Assembly: GCA_002842255.1 (NCBI GenBank)
Contig: PHCM01000069.1
Span: 1 to 7,574 of the forward strand
Source: Betaproteobacteria bacterium HGW-Betaproteobacteria-2
GTDB lineage: Bacteria; Pseudomonadota; Gammaproteobacteria; Burkholderiales; Methylophilaceae
Length of the DNA: 7,574 bases
Reading direction: 5' to 3'
The notes under the pieces are model-generated. The model was not told the DNA's origin. It saw only the letters and a list, made by a program, of their open reading frames with translations, and ran no database searches. Positions within the stretch are counted from its first letter, which is position 1. Each line of letters opens with the position of its first letter. Positions 1 through 7,479 of this stretch are shown here, one piece after another. A program made the translations under genes and the position numbers.

Positions 1-972
1 TTCTGTGGCACCGAGATCGGCATAACGGACAAAGTATAGGCCGCGTGAGCGGTCCCGGTCTTCGACCACAAAGCCTACGCGATCAAGCGCCAGACCTACT
101 CTGCGCCATGCGCGGTCAAACTGGTCATTGACCTTGAGATTGAGCTGGCCATCCGCGCCACGCTCGATGGTGGCACGCACTTCCGTGTTGACTGCAGCCA
201 CTACCGTCCTGGATTGCTGTTCGGTGACGCCCAGGCGCACCATCAGGCGGCGCAATAATTCGGCATCGATGTCCTCAGCGTTGGCACGTTCTTCCTCAGC
301 CTGGGTTCTCTTGCCTTGCAGGCGGTAGCCTAGTTCATATGTGCCTGCCGCAGTTCTCACGCGCTCCTTGCCATCGTCAGCTGCGTCCGCTACGGAGCGA
401 TGGCTCAGGTAAATTTCCGTGGCATTGTTCTCGCCGCGGTCGATACGCGTGCGGAATTTCTGACGGGTCTGCAGGGTGTTCAGTTTGTCCAGCCAGCCCT
501 GAAATTTGTCGAGGTAGTTGCCTTTGTCATCCTTGATAATGCTGGACGGGTCGACCCATTCGGTTTCCATGACGCCGGTTTCCGGGTTTTCCACACGAAC
601 GGCAAAGCCAAGATCGTTCCAGAATTCGCGTATGACCGGCCAGACTTTTTCCGGGGCTGCGTCAACGACCAACCAGCGCTGTGAGCCGGCACGTTCCATC
701 CTGACGTTTTCCGGATTCGGCAAGATGCGCTCCTGCTCGAGCACCGAACCTTGACCTTGGGTGTAACTGGAATAAGTGGTCGTACCACCGGGCACAGCAT
801 AAGCATCGCTGGCGGAGATTGAAGTCAGGTCGGGAGGCACTTCCAGCGGACGTGAGCGACCAGCGGTCTTGTAGTCCGGCGTGTTGTCAAAAAACGGAAT
901 GCTGTCACAGGCGCTCAGGGAAAGTGCGAGCAGGCTGGTAAGCAGGATGGACTTCAAATCAATTCTGTTCAT
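1..972 (-). CDS. bamC: Outer membrane protein assembly factor BamC, 3' end cut by window edge
   Basis: BamC (NlpB) is a lipoprotein of the BAM complex, which folds beta-barrel proteins into the outer membrane; BamC binds BamD. The frame from the ATG at 972-970 is open to the window edge, giving 324 residues without the C-terminal end. Residues 1-21 are a lipoprotein signal peptide (positively charged start, Leu-rich core, LSAC lipobox), so Cys22 should be lipidated. Residues 33-50 (DYKTAGRSRPLEVPPDLT) match the conserved extended N-terminal segment that contacts BamD. About residues 88-195 look like the first helix-grip domain (RWLVVDAAPEKVWPVI). From about 265 the second begins (FDRAWRRVGLALDRVGFVVE), and it is cut before its end. 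The start is supported by the signal peptide directly after it and an AAGAGA ribosome-binding site a few bases upstream. The gene lies 76 bases downstream of dapA on the same strand, as in E. coli, so co-transcription is likely. Confidence 0.9.
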   Translation of the reverse strand, partial: MNRIDLKSILLTSLLALSLSACDSIPFFDNTPDYKTAGRSRPLEVPPDLTSISASDAYAVPGGTTTYSSYTQGQGSVLEQERILPNPENVRMERAGSQRWLVVDAAPEKVWPVIREFWNDLGFAVRVENPETGVMETEWVDPSSIIKDDKGNYLDKFQGWLDKLNTLQTRQKFRTRIDRGENNATEIYLSHRSVADAADDGKERVRTAAGTYELGYRLQGKRTQAEEERANAEDIDAELLRRLMVRLGVTEQQSRTVVAAVNTEVRATIERGADGQLNLKVNDQFDRAWRRVGLALDRVGFVVEDRDRSRGLYFVRYADLGATE

Positions 973-1048
973 GCGATTTCTCTTTTGCTATGCATCATAT
1001 TGCTGTGAATTCTGCACAATAATTCAAGGTGTTGTACAAGGCGGCCTG

Positions 1049-1921
1049 TCAGATGCCCGCGTTTTTCATTGCAGCGCGCAAGGTATCATGAAACGCGGGA
1101 GTTAAGCCAACCAGTGGCAGTCGTATGCCGGATTGAATCAAACCCATTTGTTGCAGTACCCATTTCACCGGTATCGGATTCGCTTCGACAAACAGTTTCT
1201 GGTGAAGTGCCAGCAATTTTTCGTTGATCTGTCTGGCCTTGATGGCATCTCCTGCCATGGCGGCTACGCATAGTTCATGCATCTGACGCGGTGCCACGTT
1301 GGCGGTAACGGAGATAACGCCGCGCCCACCCATCAGCATCAGGGACATGGCGCTGGCATCGTCGCCGCTGTATACGGCAAAGTCCCCGGGTGCGCGTGCG
1401 ATGAGGTCGCTGCCACGTTCCATGTTGCCGGTAGCGTCCTTGATGCCGACGATATTGGGAATCTGAGCCAGACGCAAAACGGTGTCGTTGGTGATGTCGC
1501 AGGCGGTACGGCCCGGCACATTGTAGAGAATCTGCGGAATGTCGATAGCTTCGGCCACGGCACGGTAATGTTGATACAAGCCTTCCTGCGGCGGCTTGTT
1601 GTAGTAGGGGGTAACCAGCAGACAGGCATCGGCACCAAGCGCCTTGGCCTGCCGCGTCAATTCTATCGCCTCGCTGGTGGCGTTGGCGCCGGTGCCGGCG
1701 ATGACCGGTACACGTCCGGCAGTATGCTCAACCGCTGTCTTGATCAGCAGGCAATGTTCGTCGAAATTGACCGTGGGCGATTCGCCGGTGGTGCCGACGA
1801 TGACGATGCCGTCTGTGCCTTCCTTGATATGGAAATCAATCAGAGAGCGGAGTGCATTGATATCCAGAGCGCCATCTTCGTGCATTGGTGTGACGATGGC
1901 AACGAGACTGCCTTGCAGCAT
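1049..1921 (-). CDS. dapA: 4-hydroxy-tetrahydrodipicolinate synthase
   Basis: DapA is a cytosolic class I aldolase that condenses pyruvate with aspartate semialdehyde, the first committed step to diaminopimelate and lysine. The 290-residue product has the usual family length (292 in E. coli). All key residues fall at their E. coli positions: Thr44-Thr45 in GTTGES and Tyr133 form the proton relay (with Tyr107 from the neighbouring subunit), Arg138 in YNVPGRT binds the semialdehyde carboxylate, and Lys161 in VGIKDATG forms the Schiff base with pyruvate. A TIM-barrel fold is expected. The start is supported by full N-terminal family alignment (LVAIVTPM) and an AGGTAA ribosome-binding site about 7 bases upstream. 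bamC follows on the same strand and the rsx operon diverges upstream. Whether lysine inhibits this enzyme cannot be read from the sequence with confidence. Confidence 0.97.
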   Translation of the reverse strand: MLQGSLVAIVTPMHEDGALDINALRSLIDFHIKEGTDGIVIVGTTGESPTVNFDEHCLLIKTAVEHTAGRVPVIAGTGANATSEAIELTRQAKALGADACLLVTPYYNKPPQEGLYQHYRAVAEAIDIPQILYNVPGRTACDITNDTVLRLAQIPNIVGIKDATGNMERGSDLIARAPGDFAVYSGDDASAMSLMLMGGRGVISVTANVAPRQMHELCVAAMAGDAIKARQINEKLLALHQKLFVEANPIPVKWVLQQMGLIQSGIRLPLVGLTPAFHDTLRAAMKNAGI

Positions 1922-1936
1922 GATTTACCTGATGAA

Positions 1937-1958
1937 TAAAATGAATTGCATCATTTTA
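1937..1958. repeat. 8+8 bp perfect inverted repeat upstream of dapA
   Basis: The arms TAAAATGA and TCATTTTA are perfect inverted copies separated by six bases (ATTGCA). The repeat lies 15 bases before the dapA start and covers the best nearby -10 candidate on the minus strand (TAAAAT, 1958-1953). It is AT-rich and has no GC stem followed by a T-run, so it does not look like an intrinsic terminator. It could be an operator or a small 5'-leader hairpin. The repeat is directly seen; the role is inferred. Confidence 0.5.
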
Positions 1959-1981
1959 ACTGAAAGTCCCTATCCGATGAC
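1953..1981 (-). promoter_or_regulatory. Possible dapA promoter (weak call)
   Basis: Read on the minus strand, TAAAAT at 1958-1953 resembles a sigma70 -10 element and lies about 31 bases before the dapA start. The hexamer 17 bases further upstream (GTCATC, 1981-1976) is a poor match to TTGACA. An alternative AT-rich stretch near 2009-2020 could also supply the -10. A promoter for dapA must lie somewhere in this divergent gap, but this exact position is uncertain. Confidence 0.25.
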
Positions 1982-2051
1982 ACGGATTTCTCAGTCGTTC
2001 AAAGCTGGTGTATATAATCATATGTAATTTGGTATAAGCACAAATTCTTTG

Positions 2052-2073
2052 AGCCGGTCGCACTAAACCGGTT
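2052..2073. repeat. Short inverted repeat in the dapA-rsxA intergenic region
   Basis: AGCCGGT and ACCGGTT can pair over seven positions, one of them G-T, around an eight-base loop. The right part also contains the self-complementary AACCGGTT (2066-2073). No T-run follows on either strand, so terminator function is not supported. It may be a protein-binding site or chance. Confidence 0.25.
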
Positions 2074-2100
2074 AATCTTCGTCCTACGCGTTGCGGAAAG

Positions 2101-2126
2101 CGCATCATGTGCTCATGACGGATGCG
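2101..2126. repeat. 6+6 bp inverted repeat spanning the rsxA -35 region
   Basis: CGCATC (2101-2106) and GATGCG (2121-2126) are perfect inverted copies with 14 bases between them. The right arm sits immediately downstream of the proposed -35 hexamer of the rsxA promoter and the left arm upstream of it. This is a reasonable geometry for a dimeric regulator, but the inner bases show no further symmetry and no known operator consensus was recognised. Confidence 0.35.
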
Positions 2127-2142
2127 GCATTCCCTGTATAAT
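2115..2142 (+). promoter_or_regulatory. Probable sigma70-type promoter of the rsx operon
   Basis: A perfect TATAAT lies at 2137-2142. Sixteen bases upstream, ATGACG (2115-2120) matches TTGACA at four of six positions. Transcription would begin near 2149, giving a leader of about 20 bases before the rsxA ATG at 2171. It is the only good promoter-like signal close to rsxA, and the tight gene overlaps downstream suggest it serves the whole operon. Confidence 0.5.
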
Positions 2143-2170
2143 TCGACTCTACACATCGGCGTGAATTTTA

Positions 2171-2749
2171 ATGTTGCAAGAATATTTCCTGATTTTGATG
2201 GGTATCGTACTGGTCAACAACATCGTGTTGATCAAAGTACTGGGTTTGTGCCCGTTCATGGGAGTTTCCAAGAAGCTGGAGACATCGATCGCCATGGCGG
2301 CAGCGACCACTTTCGTGCTGACGGTCGGCTCTGGTACCAGCTACCTGATCAGTCACTATCTGTTGGGTACCGAACTGTTTTATCTGCGCACGCTGTCTTT
2401 TATCGTTGTGATTGCCGGTGTGGTGCAGTTCACCGAAATGTTCCTGGAAAAGACCAGTCCGGTTCTCTATCAGTCGCTAGGCATCTTTCTGCCGTTGATC
2501 ACTACCAATTGTGCCGTGCTGGGTATCCCGCTGCTCAATGTGCAGTCCAACCACAATTTCATCGAGTCGCTGCTGTTCGGTCTTGGCGGTGCCATTGGTT
2601 TTTCCATGGTGCTGATCATGTTCGCTTCGCTGCGCGAGCGGCTGGATGCGGCTGATGTGCCTGCACCATTCAAGGGTTCTGCGATCGCCATGGTGACTGC
2701 AGGCCTCATGAGTCTGGCGTTTATGGGTTTTAGCGGGTTAGTACGTTAA
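2171..2749 (+). CDS. rsxA: Electron transport complex subunit RsxA (RnfA)
   Basis: RsxA is an inner-membrane subunit of the Rsx/Rnf complex. With RsxE it forms a pair of inverted-topology proteins that hold an intramembrane iron-sulfur centre. The 192-residue product (193 in E. coli) matches the family along its length: [20 protein letters not shown] near residues 14-33, [17 protein letters not shown] at 84-100, [16 protein letters not shown] at 103-118 and [14 protein letters not shown] at the end. Cys27 and Cys114 are the conserved cluster ligands. About six membrane segments are evident. The start is well fixed: an in-frame TGA lies at 2162-2164, and the next Met (residue 10) would remove most of the first membrane segment. 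The Shine-Dalgarno match is weak (GTGA). The stop overlaps the rsxB start by one base (TAATG). Confidence 0.97.
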   Translation: MLQEYFLILMGIVLVNNIVLIKVLGLCPFMGVSKKLETSIAMAAATTFVLTVGSGTSYLISHYLLGTELFYLRTLSFIVVIAGVVQFTEMFLEKTSPVLYQSLGIFLPLITTNCAVLGIPLLNVQSNHNFIESLLFGLGGAIGFSMVLIMFASLRERLDAADVPAPFKGSAIAMVTAGLMSLAFMGFSGLVR

Positions 2750-3324
2750 TGCTGACCGCGCTTTACGTGATGATAGGCCTGGCCTTGCTGCTGGGCATCG
2801 TGCTCGGTTACTCCGCCCTGAAGTTCAAGGTTGAAGGTGACCCGCTGGTTGCCCGTATCGATGCCCTTCTGCCGCAAACACAGTGCGGACAATGCGGCTA
2901 TCCTGGCTGCAAGCCCTATGCAACTGCGATTGCCAAAGGTGAGGCCGACATCAATCAGTGCCCGCCGGGTGGCGATGCCGGGGTGCATGCGCTGGCCGAC
3001 CTGCTCGGAGTCGAATACAAGCCGCTGAATGCCGAACACGGTCTGCCCAAGCCCAAATCGGTGGCGGTCATAGACGAGAACGTCTGTATCGGTTGCACGC
3101 TCTGCATACAGGCCTGCCCGGTGGACGCGATTCTGGGCGCGGCCAAGCATATGCATACCGTCATTGCTTCCGAATGTACCGGTTGCGAGCTGTGTGTCGC
3201 GCCTTGCCCGGTCGACTGCATCAGCATGGAGCCGATCGCCGAGTCGCCTGCCAACTGGAAGTGGCGTTATCCGGTGTTCGAGATCAAACCTGAAAGACCT
3301 GTACAGAAGAAATCCGCTGCATGA
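2749..3324 (+). CDS. rsxB: Electron transport complex subunit RsxB (RnfB), iron-sulfur protein
   Basis: RsxB is a membrane-anchored polyferredoxin that passes electrons within the Rsx/Rnf complex. The 191-residue product begins with one hydrophobic anchor (residues 4-23). An Fe-S domain follows with Cys46, Cys49, Cys54 and Cys71 ([16 protein letters not shown]). Two ferredoxin-type [4Fe-4S] motifs come next: Cys113/116/119/123 ([12 protein letters not shown]) and Cys143/146/149/153 ([12 protein letters not shown]). All twelve expected ligands are present, and an extra Cys157 follows the last motif. Length is normal for the proteobacterial form, with no extra ferredoxin repeats. The start overlaps the rsxA stop by one base, and the last four bases overlap the rsxC start (ATGA). 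Confidence 0.97.
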   Translation: MLTALYVMIGLALLLGIVLGYSALKFKVEGDPLVARIDALLPQTQCGQCGYPGCKPYATAIAKGEADINQCPPGGDAGVHALADLLGVEYKPLNAEHGLPKPKSVAVIDENVCIGCTLCIQACPVDAILGAAKHMHTVIASECTGCELCVAPCPVDCISMEPIAESPANWKWRYPVFEIKPERPVQKKSAA

Positions 3325-5108
3325 ATGCGATTGTAAATATATCCAGACTCCTGAAAGGCAAGCTGGCCAAAACTGGGCTTTCCAGCTTCAAGGGGGGCGT
3401 GCATCCGCCGCAACACAAGCTGGAGTCGACTACCAGCCCGATTCGCTCTGTGGCAGCACCAAAACATCTGGTGCTGCCCTTGCGTCAGCATGTCGGCAAT
3501 GTTTCGAAGCTGCAGGTAGCGGTCGGTGATCATGTACTGAAGGGGCAGTTGCTGGCGAAAGCCGATGGGCAGGTTTCTGCAGCGGTGCATGCGCCGACTT
3601 CCGGCGTCATTGCGTCTATCGGCAACCAGTTGATTCCACATCCTTCCGGACTGCCGGATATCTCGATTACGCTGGAGGCGGATGGCAGTGATCAATGGAT
3701 AGAGCACCAGGCGCTGGATTATCTGTCCATGAGCAAGCCGGAGCTGCTGGATCATTTGCGTGAGGCTGGTGTGGTCGGCCTCGGCGGTGCGACTTTCCCG
3801 TCTCACATCAAGCTGCGTGAAGATGCCAGACATCCGGTGCGAACCCTGATTATCAACGGCGCAGAATGCGAACCCTATATCAGCTGCGACGATATGCTGA
3901 TGCGTGAACGCACCGACGAGATCGTGCGTGGCATTGAGATCATGCGTTATCTGCTGGATGCCGAAGTCTGCGCAATCGGTATCGAAGACAACAAGCCGGA
4001 AGCCATACAGGCGATGCGCGAAGCGGTTGCCAAAAGCGCAATTGCCATTGATGTCATCCCTGTGCCGACTATCTATCCGGGCGGAGGTGCCAAGCAGTTG
4101 ATCAAGGTCATCACCGGCAAGGAAGTGCCCAGCGGCAGACTGCCTACCGAGATCGGAGTGCAGTGCTTTAATGTGGCGACTGCTTACAGCGTGCATCGGG
4201 TGGTCAACCACGGCGAGCCGGTGATTTCGCGTATCGTGACGGTGACCGGCAATGTCGACCGTCCCGGCAACTATGAGGCGCCACTCGGCATCTCCATCAG
4301 TGAACTGGTGCAATTGGCAGGTGGCGAGGCGGAAGATGGTGACTTGGTCATGGGCGGGCCGATGATGGGTTTCAACCTGCCGGCGGCCGATGTACCGGTT
4401 GTGAAAGCGACCAACTGTATTATCGTACCAAGCGCCGAAATGTTCCCGGAGCCGGAACCGGCATTGCCCTGCATACGCTGCACACGTTGTGCAGATGCCT
4501 GCCCGGTGAATCTGCAACCCCAGGAACTCTACTGGTTCTCGAAATCGCAGAATCTGGAGAAAGCACGCGAATACAAGATATTCGATTGTATCGAATGTGG
4601 TTGTTGCACTTATGTCTGCCCCAGCAATATTCCGCTGGTGCAGTACTATCGCTACGCCAAGAGCGAAATCATTGCGCAGGACAGGGCGAAAGAGGCTGCG
4701 GACATCGCGCGTGAGCGCAATGAGTTCCGCCTGATGCGGATCGAGCGCGAGAAGCAGGAACGTGCGCAGAAACACGCACAGAAAGCCGCTGGTGCCAAGG
4801 CCGAGGCCGGTGTGGACAGCGCTGCTGAGGCGGCAAAGAAGGCCGCAATTGCAGCAGCAGTTGAGCGGGCCAAGGCGCAGAAGGCTGAAGTCGTGGCAAA
4901 AAACACGGAGGAAGCATCTCCCCGGGTTGAAGCAGAAATTGCAAAGATTGAGGCCAGACGTGCGCATCAGCCAGAGCCGCCAGTACAGCCAGAGCAGGCA
5001 CAACTGTTTGCTGAACAGCAGGAAGCGCCTGCTGCATCGGGTACTGGGCAGGCGGATGGCTTGCAGCCCTTGTCAAAAGAAAAACAACCGACAGAAGAAG
5101 CGAAATGA
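3321..5108 (+). CDS. rsxC: Electron transport complex subunit RsxC (RnfC)
   Basis: RsxC is the peripheral cytoplasmic subunit expected to react with NAD(H), carrying FMN and two [4Fe-4S] clusters. The 595-residue protein starts with the family motif GGVHPPQHK (25-33). The nucleotide/flavin-binding region has a Gly-rich loop (VGLGGATFP, 152-160), [15 protein letters not shown] (177-191) and YPGGGAKQL (252-260). Clusters are held by Cys384/387/390/394 ([12 protein letters not shown]) and Cys423/426/429/433 ([12 protein letters not shown]). From about residue 452 the chain becomes an Ala/Lys/Glu/Arg-rich, probably helical tail, then a Pro/Gln/Glu-rich end (549-595). This tail is shorter than the long Ala-rich repeats of E. 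coli RsxC (about 740 residues), and the core is complete. The gene overlaps both neighbours by four bases (ATGA). Confidence 0.97.
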   Translation: MNAIVNISRLLKGKLAKTGLSSFKGGVHPPQHKLESTTSPIRSVAAPKHLVLPLRQHVGNVSKLQVAVGDHVLKGQLLAKADGQVSAAVHAPTSGVIASIGNQLIPHPSGLPDISITLEADGSDQWIEHQALDYLSMSKPELLDHLREAGVVGLGGATFPSHIKLREDARHPVRTLIINGAECEPYISCDDMLMRERTDEIVRGIEIMRYLLDAEVCAIGIEDNKPEAIQAMREAVAKSAIAIDVIPVPTIYPGGGAKQLIKVITGKEVPSGRLPTEIGVQCFNVATAYSVHRVVNHGEPVISRIVTVTGNVDRPGNYEAPLGISISELVQLAGGEAEDGDLVMGGPMMGFNLPAADVPVVKATNCIIVPSAEMFPEPEPALPCIRCTRCADACPVNLQPQELYWFSKSQNLEKAREYKIFDCIECGCCTYVCPSNIPLVQYYRYAKSEIIAQDRAKEAADIARERNEFRLMRIEREKQERAQKHAQKAAGAKAEAGVDSAAEAAKKAAIAAAVERAKAQKAEVVAKNTEEASPRVEAEIAKIEARRAHQPEPPVQPEQAQLFAEQQEAPAASGTGQADGLQPLSKEKQPTEEAK

Positions 5109-6124
5109 ATCGATCACCCTATTTGACCGATGCCCCCAGCGTGACCTCCATCATGCTGCGGGTGTTGCTTGCGCTGGTGCCCGGCATCGCCGCCTATGTC
5201 TGGGTGTTCGGCGGCGGCATACTGGTGACGTTGGCGCTGGCCTCGGTCACTGCGCTCAGTGTCGAGGCGCTGATGCTGAAGCTGCGCGAACGTCCTATCA
5301 GGATGTTCATCACCGACGGGAGCGCGCTGGTCACCGCATGGCTGCTGGCGCTGGCGCTACCGCCGCTGGCACCATGGTGGCTGGTCGTGCTGGGGACGGC
5401 GATTGCCATCGTGCTCGCAAAACAGTTGTATGGCGGCCTCGGTTACAACCCGTTCAACCCGGCGATGGTGGCTTATGCGGCATTGCTGATTTCGTTTCCA
5501 TTGCTGATGACCAGTTGGCCTGCGCCGCTGGCCTTGGCCGAAACACAGCTCGGTTTTATCGAACAGATGCAGTTCATCTTCTCCGGTGCCTTGCCGACAG
5601 GGGTGGCGCTGGACGCCGTCACATCGGCCACACCGCTGGATTATCTGAAAACCCAGCTGATGCTCAATCACAGCATGGAGGAGATTGCGCAGTCGACGAT
5701 ATTCGGCGCCCTGGGTGGCCAGGGGATTGAGCTGATTGCCGCCGGTTATCTGCTCGGTGGTCTTTTCCTGATTCAGCAGCGCATCATTACCTGGCATCTG
5801 CCGACTGCGTTCCTCGCGTCTATCGCGCTCATTGCGGCTATATTCTATCTTTCCGATGCCAGCCGTTTTGCTGACCCGGCATTCCACCTGTTCAGTGGCG
5901 CGACCATGCTCTGCGCATTCTTCATTATCACCGATCCGGTCAGCGGTCCAACCACGCCCAAAGGCAAGCTGATCTTCGCGGCGGGTATCGGTTTCATGAC
6001 TTACATCATCCGTGTTTATGGCGGTTATCCGGATGGGGTGGCTTTTGCCGTGATTTTCTTCAACATCTGCGTGCCGTTGATCGATGCCTGCACTCAACCA
6101 CGCGTTTTCGGGCACGAGAAATAA
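5105..6124 (+). CDS. rsxD: Electron transport complex subunit RsxD (RnfD), flavin-binding membrane protein
   Basis: RsxD is an NqrB-like inner-membrane subunit that carries covalent FMN. The 339-residue product is highly hydrophobic, with about nine or ten membrane segments. Family signatures in order are SPYLTDAPSVTSIML (4-18), RPIRMFITDGSALVTAWLLA (63-82), GGLGYNPFNPAMVAYA (110-125), DAVTSATPL (170-178) and ATMLCAFFIITDPVSGPTTP (266-285), then GYPDGVAFAVIFFN. Thr176 in TSAT is the expected phosphoester attachment site for FMN, comparable with Thr187 of the characterised homologues. The FMN would be attached by a flavin transferase (ApbE) encoded elsewhere, since none is in the window. The start overlaps rsxC by four bases with a purine-rich AGAAGAAG upstream, and the stop overlaps rsxG by one base (TAATG). 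Confidence 0.96.
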   Translation: MNRSPYLTDAPSVTSIMLRVLLALVPGIAAYVWVFGGGILVTLALASVTALSVEALMLKLRERPIRMFITDGSALVTAWLLALALPPLAPWWLVVLGTAIAIVLAKQLYGGLGYNPFNPAMVAYAALLISFPLLMTSWPAPLALAETQLGFIEQMQFIFSGALPTGVALDAVTSATPLDYLKTQLMLNHSMEEIAQSTIFGALGGQGIELIAAGYLLGGLFLIQQRIITWHLPTAFLASIALIAAIFYLSDASRFADPAFHLFSGATMLCAFFIITDPVSGPTTPKGKLIFAAGIGFMTYIIRVYGGYPDGVAFAVIFFNICVPLIDACTQPRVFGHEK

Positions 6125-6792
6125 TGCCTAAGGAAATTATCAAACACGCTGTAAAAACAGCCATGATCCTGATCGCTTTTGCACTTGTGGGCACTATGAT
6201 GCTGGCCTATGTTTACGATATCACCAAAACGCCAATCGCCGAGAGCGAGGCAAAAGCGCGTATGGCGTTGTTCCGGCAGATCGTGCCTGACGATATGCAC
6301 GACAATCCGCTACTGGAGGATATGATCGAGATTCCGCCGGACGAACTGCTCGGCAACCGTGCTGTGTCTCATGTCTATCGTGCCCGGCTGGCAGGTGAAC
6401 CGATGGCAGTCATTCTGGAAGCGATTGCGCCGGATGGTTACAGTGGTGACATCAAGCTGCTGGTGGCGATTCGTGTGGATGGCACGATCAGTGGCGTGCG
6501 CGTGCTGGCGCACAAGGAAACACCGGGTCTGGGCGACTATATCGATATCACGCACAGTCCATGGATCAGGCAGTTCGACGGACATTCGCTCAACAGCCGC
6601 GCAGTTGAGTTGTGGAAGGTCAAAAAGGATGGCGGCCAGTTTGATTACATGGCTGGTGCGACCATCACGCCGCGTGCTGTCGTCAAGGCAGTGCACAAGG
6701 TGCTGGAATATTTCGAGATACATCGTGAATCACTTTTTGCAGTTGAGGTCACACAAAGTGAACCGGTCGCTGCAGCTGGAGCAGCCAAATGA
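6124..6792 (+). CDS. rsxG: Electron transport complex subunit RsxG (RnfG), FMN-binding protein
   Basis: RsxG is anchored in the inner membrane by one N-terminal helix (about residues 11-31) with an FMN-binding domain on the periplasmic side. The 222-residue product has the conserved VLAHKETPGLGD (127-138), a WI(R)QF segment (147-151), and the flavinylation motif DYMAGATITPRAVVKAVH (174-191). Thr180 is the predicted FMN attachment residue. The base before GAT is Ala where the family usually has Ser or Thr, which is seen in some FMN_bind proteins and need not abolish modification. The C-terminus is about 15 residues longer than E. coli RsxG (206) and ends in an Ala-rich stretch. The start overlaps the rsxD stop by one base, and the stop overlaps the rsxE start by four. 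Confidence 0.96.
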   Translation: MPKEIIKHAVKTAMILIAFALVGTMMLAYVYDITKTPIAESEAKARMALFRQIVPDDMHDNPLLEDMIEIPPDELLGNRAVSHVYRARLAGEPMAVILEAIAPDGYSGDIKLLVAIRVDGTISGVRVLAHKETPGLGDYIDITHSPWIRQFDGHSLNSRAVELWKVKKDGGQFDYMAGATITPRAVVKAVHKVLEYFEIHRESLFAVEVTQSEPVAAAGAAK

Positions 6793-7472
6793 GTGCATAC
6801 AATGAAATCGTAGAAAACGGACTGTGGAAACAGAACCCGGGTGTGGTGCAGTTGCTGGGATTGTGCCCGACGCTGGCGGTAACGACGACGCTGGTTAACG
6901 GCCTCAGTCTCGGGCTGGCTACGGCACTCGTGATGGCGGCCAGCAATGGCGCGGTTTCGCCGGTACGGCGCTATATTCCGGACGAGATACGCGTGCCGGT
7001 CTTCATTCTGGTGATTGCTGCGCTGGTGACGGTAATCGATTTGTCCATCAACGCTTTTGCGCTGCCTTTGCATCAGGTGCTGGGCATCTTCATTCCACTG
7101 ATCGTGGTCAATTGCATCGTGCTGGCGCGCGTTGAGTCCTTTGCCGCCAAAAACAGCCCGGTACCCTCGGTACTGGACGGTTTCATGATGGGCATCGGAC
7201 TGACACTGGTGCTGACGCTGCTTGGCGGCATGCGTGAACTGGTTGGCAGAGGCACGCTGTTTTCCGGTATTGATCTGGTATTCGGACCGGATGCCACGCA
7301 GTTCATCGTCACGGTGATTCCTGACTATCACGGCTTTCTCTTGGCAATTCTGCCACCGGGTGCTTTTATCGGCCTTGCCCTCTTGATAGCAAGCAAGAAC
7401 TGGGTAGATCAGCGCAAGGCCGCCTCTGCAAAATCCGATAGTCTTCCGCTGGCGCCTGTAGCCAGTCACTAA
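6789..7472 (+). CDS. rsxE: Electron transport complex subunit RsxE (RnfE)
   Basis: RsxE is the inner-membrane partner of RsxA, with the opposite topology. The 227-residue product (231 in E. coli) shows GLWKQNPGVVQLLGLCPTLA (11-30), the EIR segment at 66-68, LGIFIPLIVVNCIV (98-111), DGFMMGIGLTLVL, REL(V)GRGTLFSG and LLAILPPGAFIGL near 183-195. Cys26 and Cys109 are the counterparts of RsxA Cys27 and Cys114, and together the four would bind the intramembrane iron-sulfur centre. About five or six membrane helices are visible, followed by a polar tail of roughly 20 residues. The ATG overlaps the rsxG stop (ATGA) and has a good GGAG ribosome-binding site at 6778-6781, seven bases upstream. nth begins 7 bases after the stop. 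Confidence 0.97.
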   Translation: MSAYNEIVENGLWKQNPGVVQLLGLCPTLAVTTTLVNGLSLGLATALVMAASNGAVSPVRRYIPDEIRVPVFILVIAALVTVIDLSINAFALPLHQVLGIFIPLIVVNCIVLARVESFAAKNSPVPSVLDGFMMGIGLTLVLTLLGGMRELVGRGTLFSGIDLVFGPDATQFIVTVIPDYHGFLLAILPPGAFIGLALLIASKNWVDQRKAASAKSDSLPLAPVASH

Positions 7473-7479
7473 CTCAGCC

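Noticed and set aside
973..1048. Possible terminator or promoter between dapA and bamC
   Set aside because: Only a weak 6 bp AT-rich inverted repeat (TGAATT/AATTCA, 1006-1026) without a GC stem or T-run was found, so the gap is read as an ordinary intercistronic spacer.
1277..1939. A 220-residue plus-strand frame antisense to dapA
   Set aside because: dapA has every catalytic residue at the expected position on the other strand; the antisense product is Gly/Ala-rich with no recognisable family.
3267..5003. A 578-residue open reading frame on the minus strand antisense to rsxC
   Set aside because: It lies opposite a fully convincing rsxC, has the Cys/His/Arg/Leu-rich composition typical of reverse-frame translation, and shows no domain. 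Its length follows from codon bias in rsxC.
4762..5730. A 322-residue plus-strand frame across the rsxC-rsxD junction
   Set aside because: It is an out-of-frame reading of two well-supported genes and is rich in Arg and Gln without any domain.
5357..6115. A 252-residue minus-strand frame antisense to rsxD
   Set aside because: rsxD is complete with conserved motifs; the antisense product is polar, low in hydrophobic structure and unrecognised.
2171..7472. The membrane complex as a Na+-NQR operon or as a novel system
   Set aside because: Gene order A-B-C-D-G-E, the RsxB polyferredoxin and the RsxC double [4Fe-4S] motifs identify Rsx/Rnf; there is no NqrF-like reductase.
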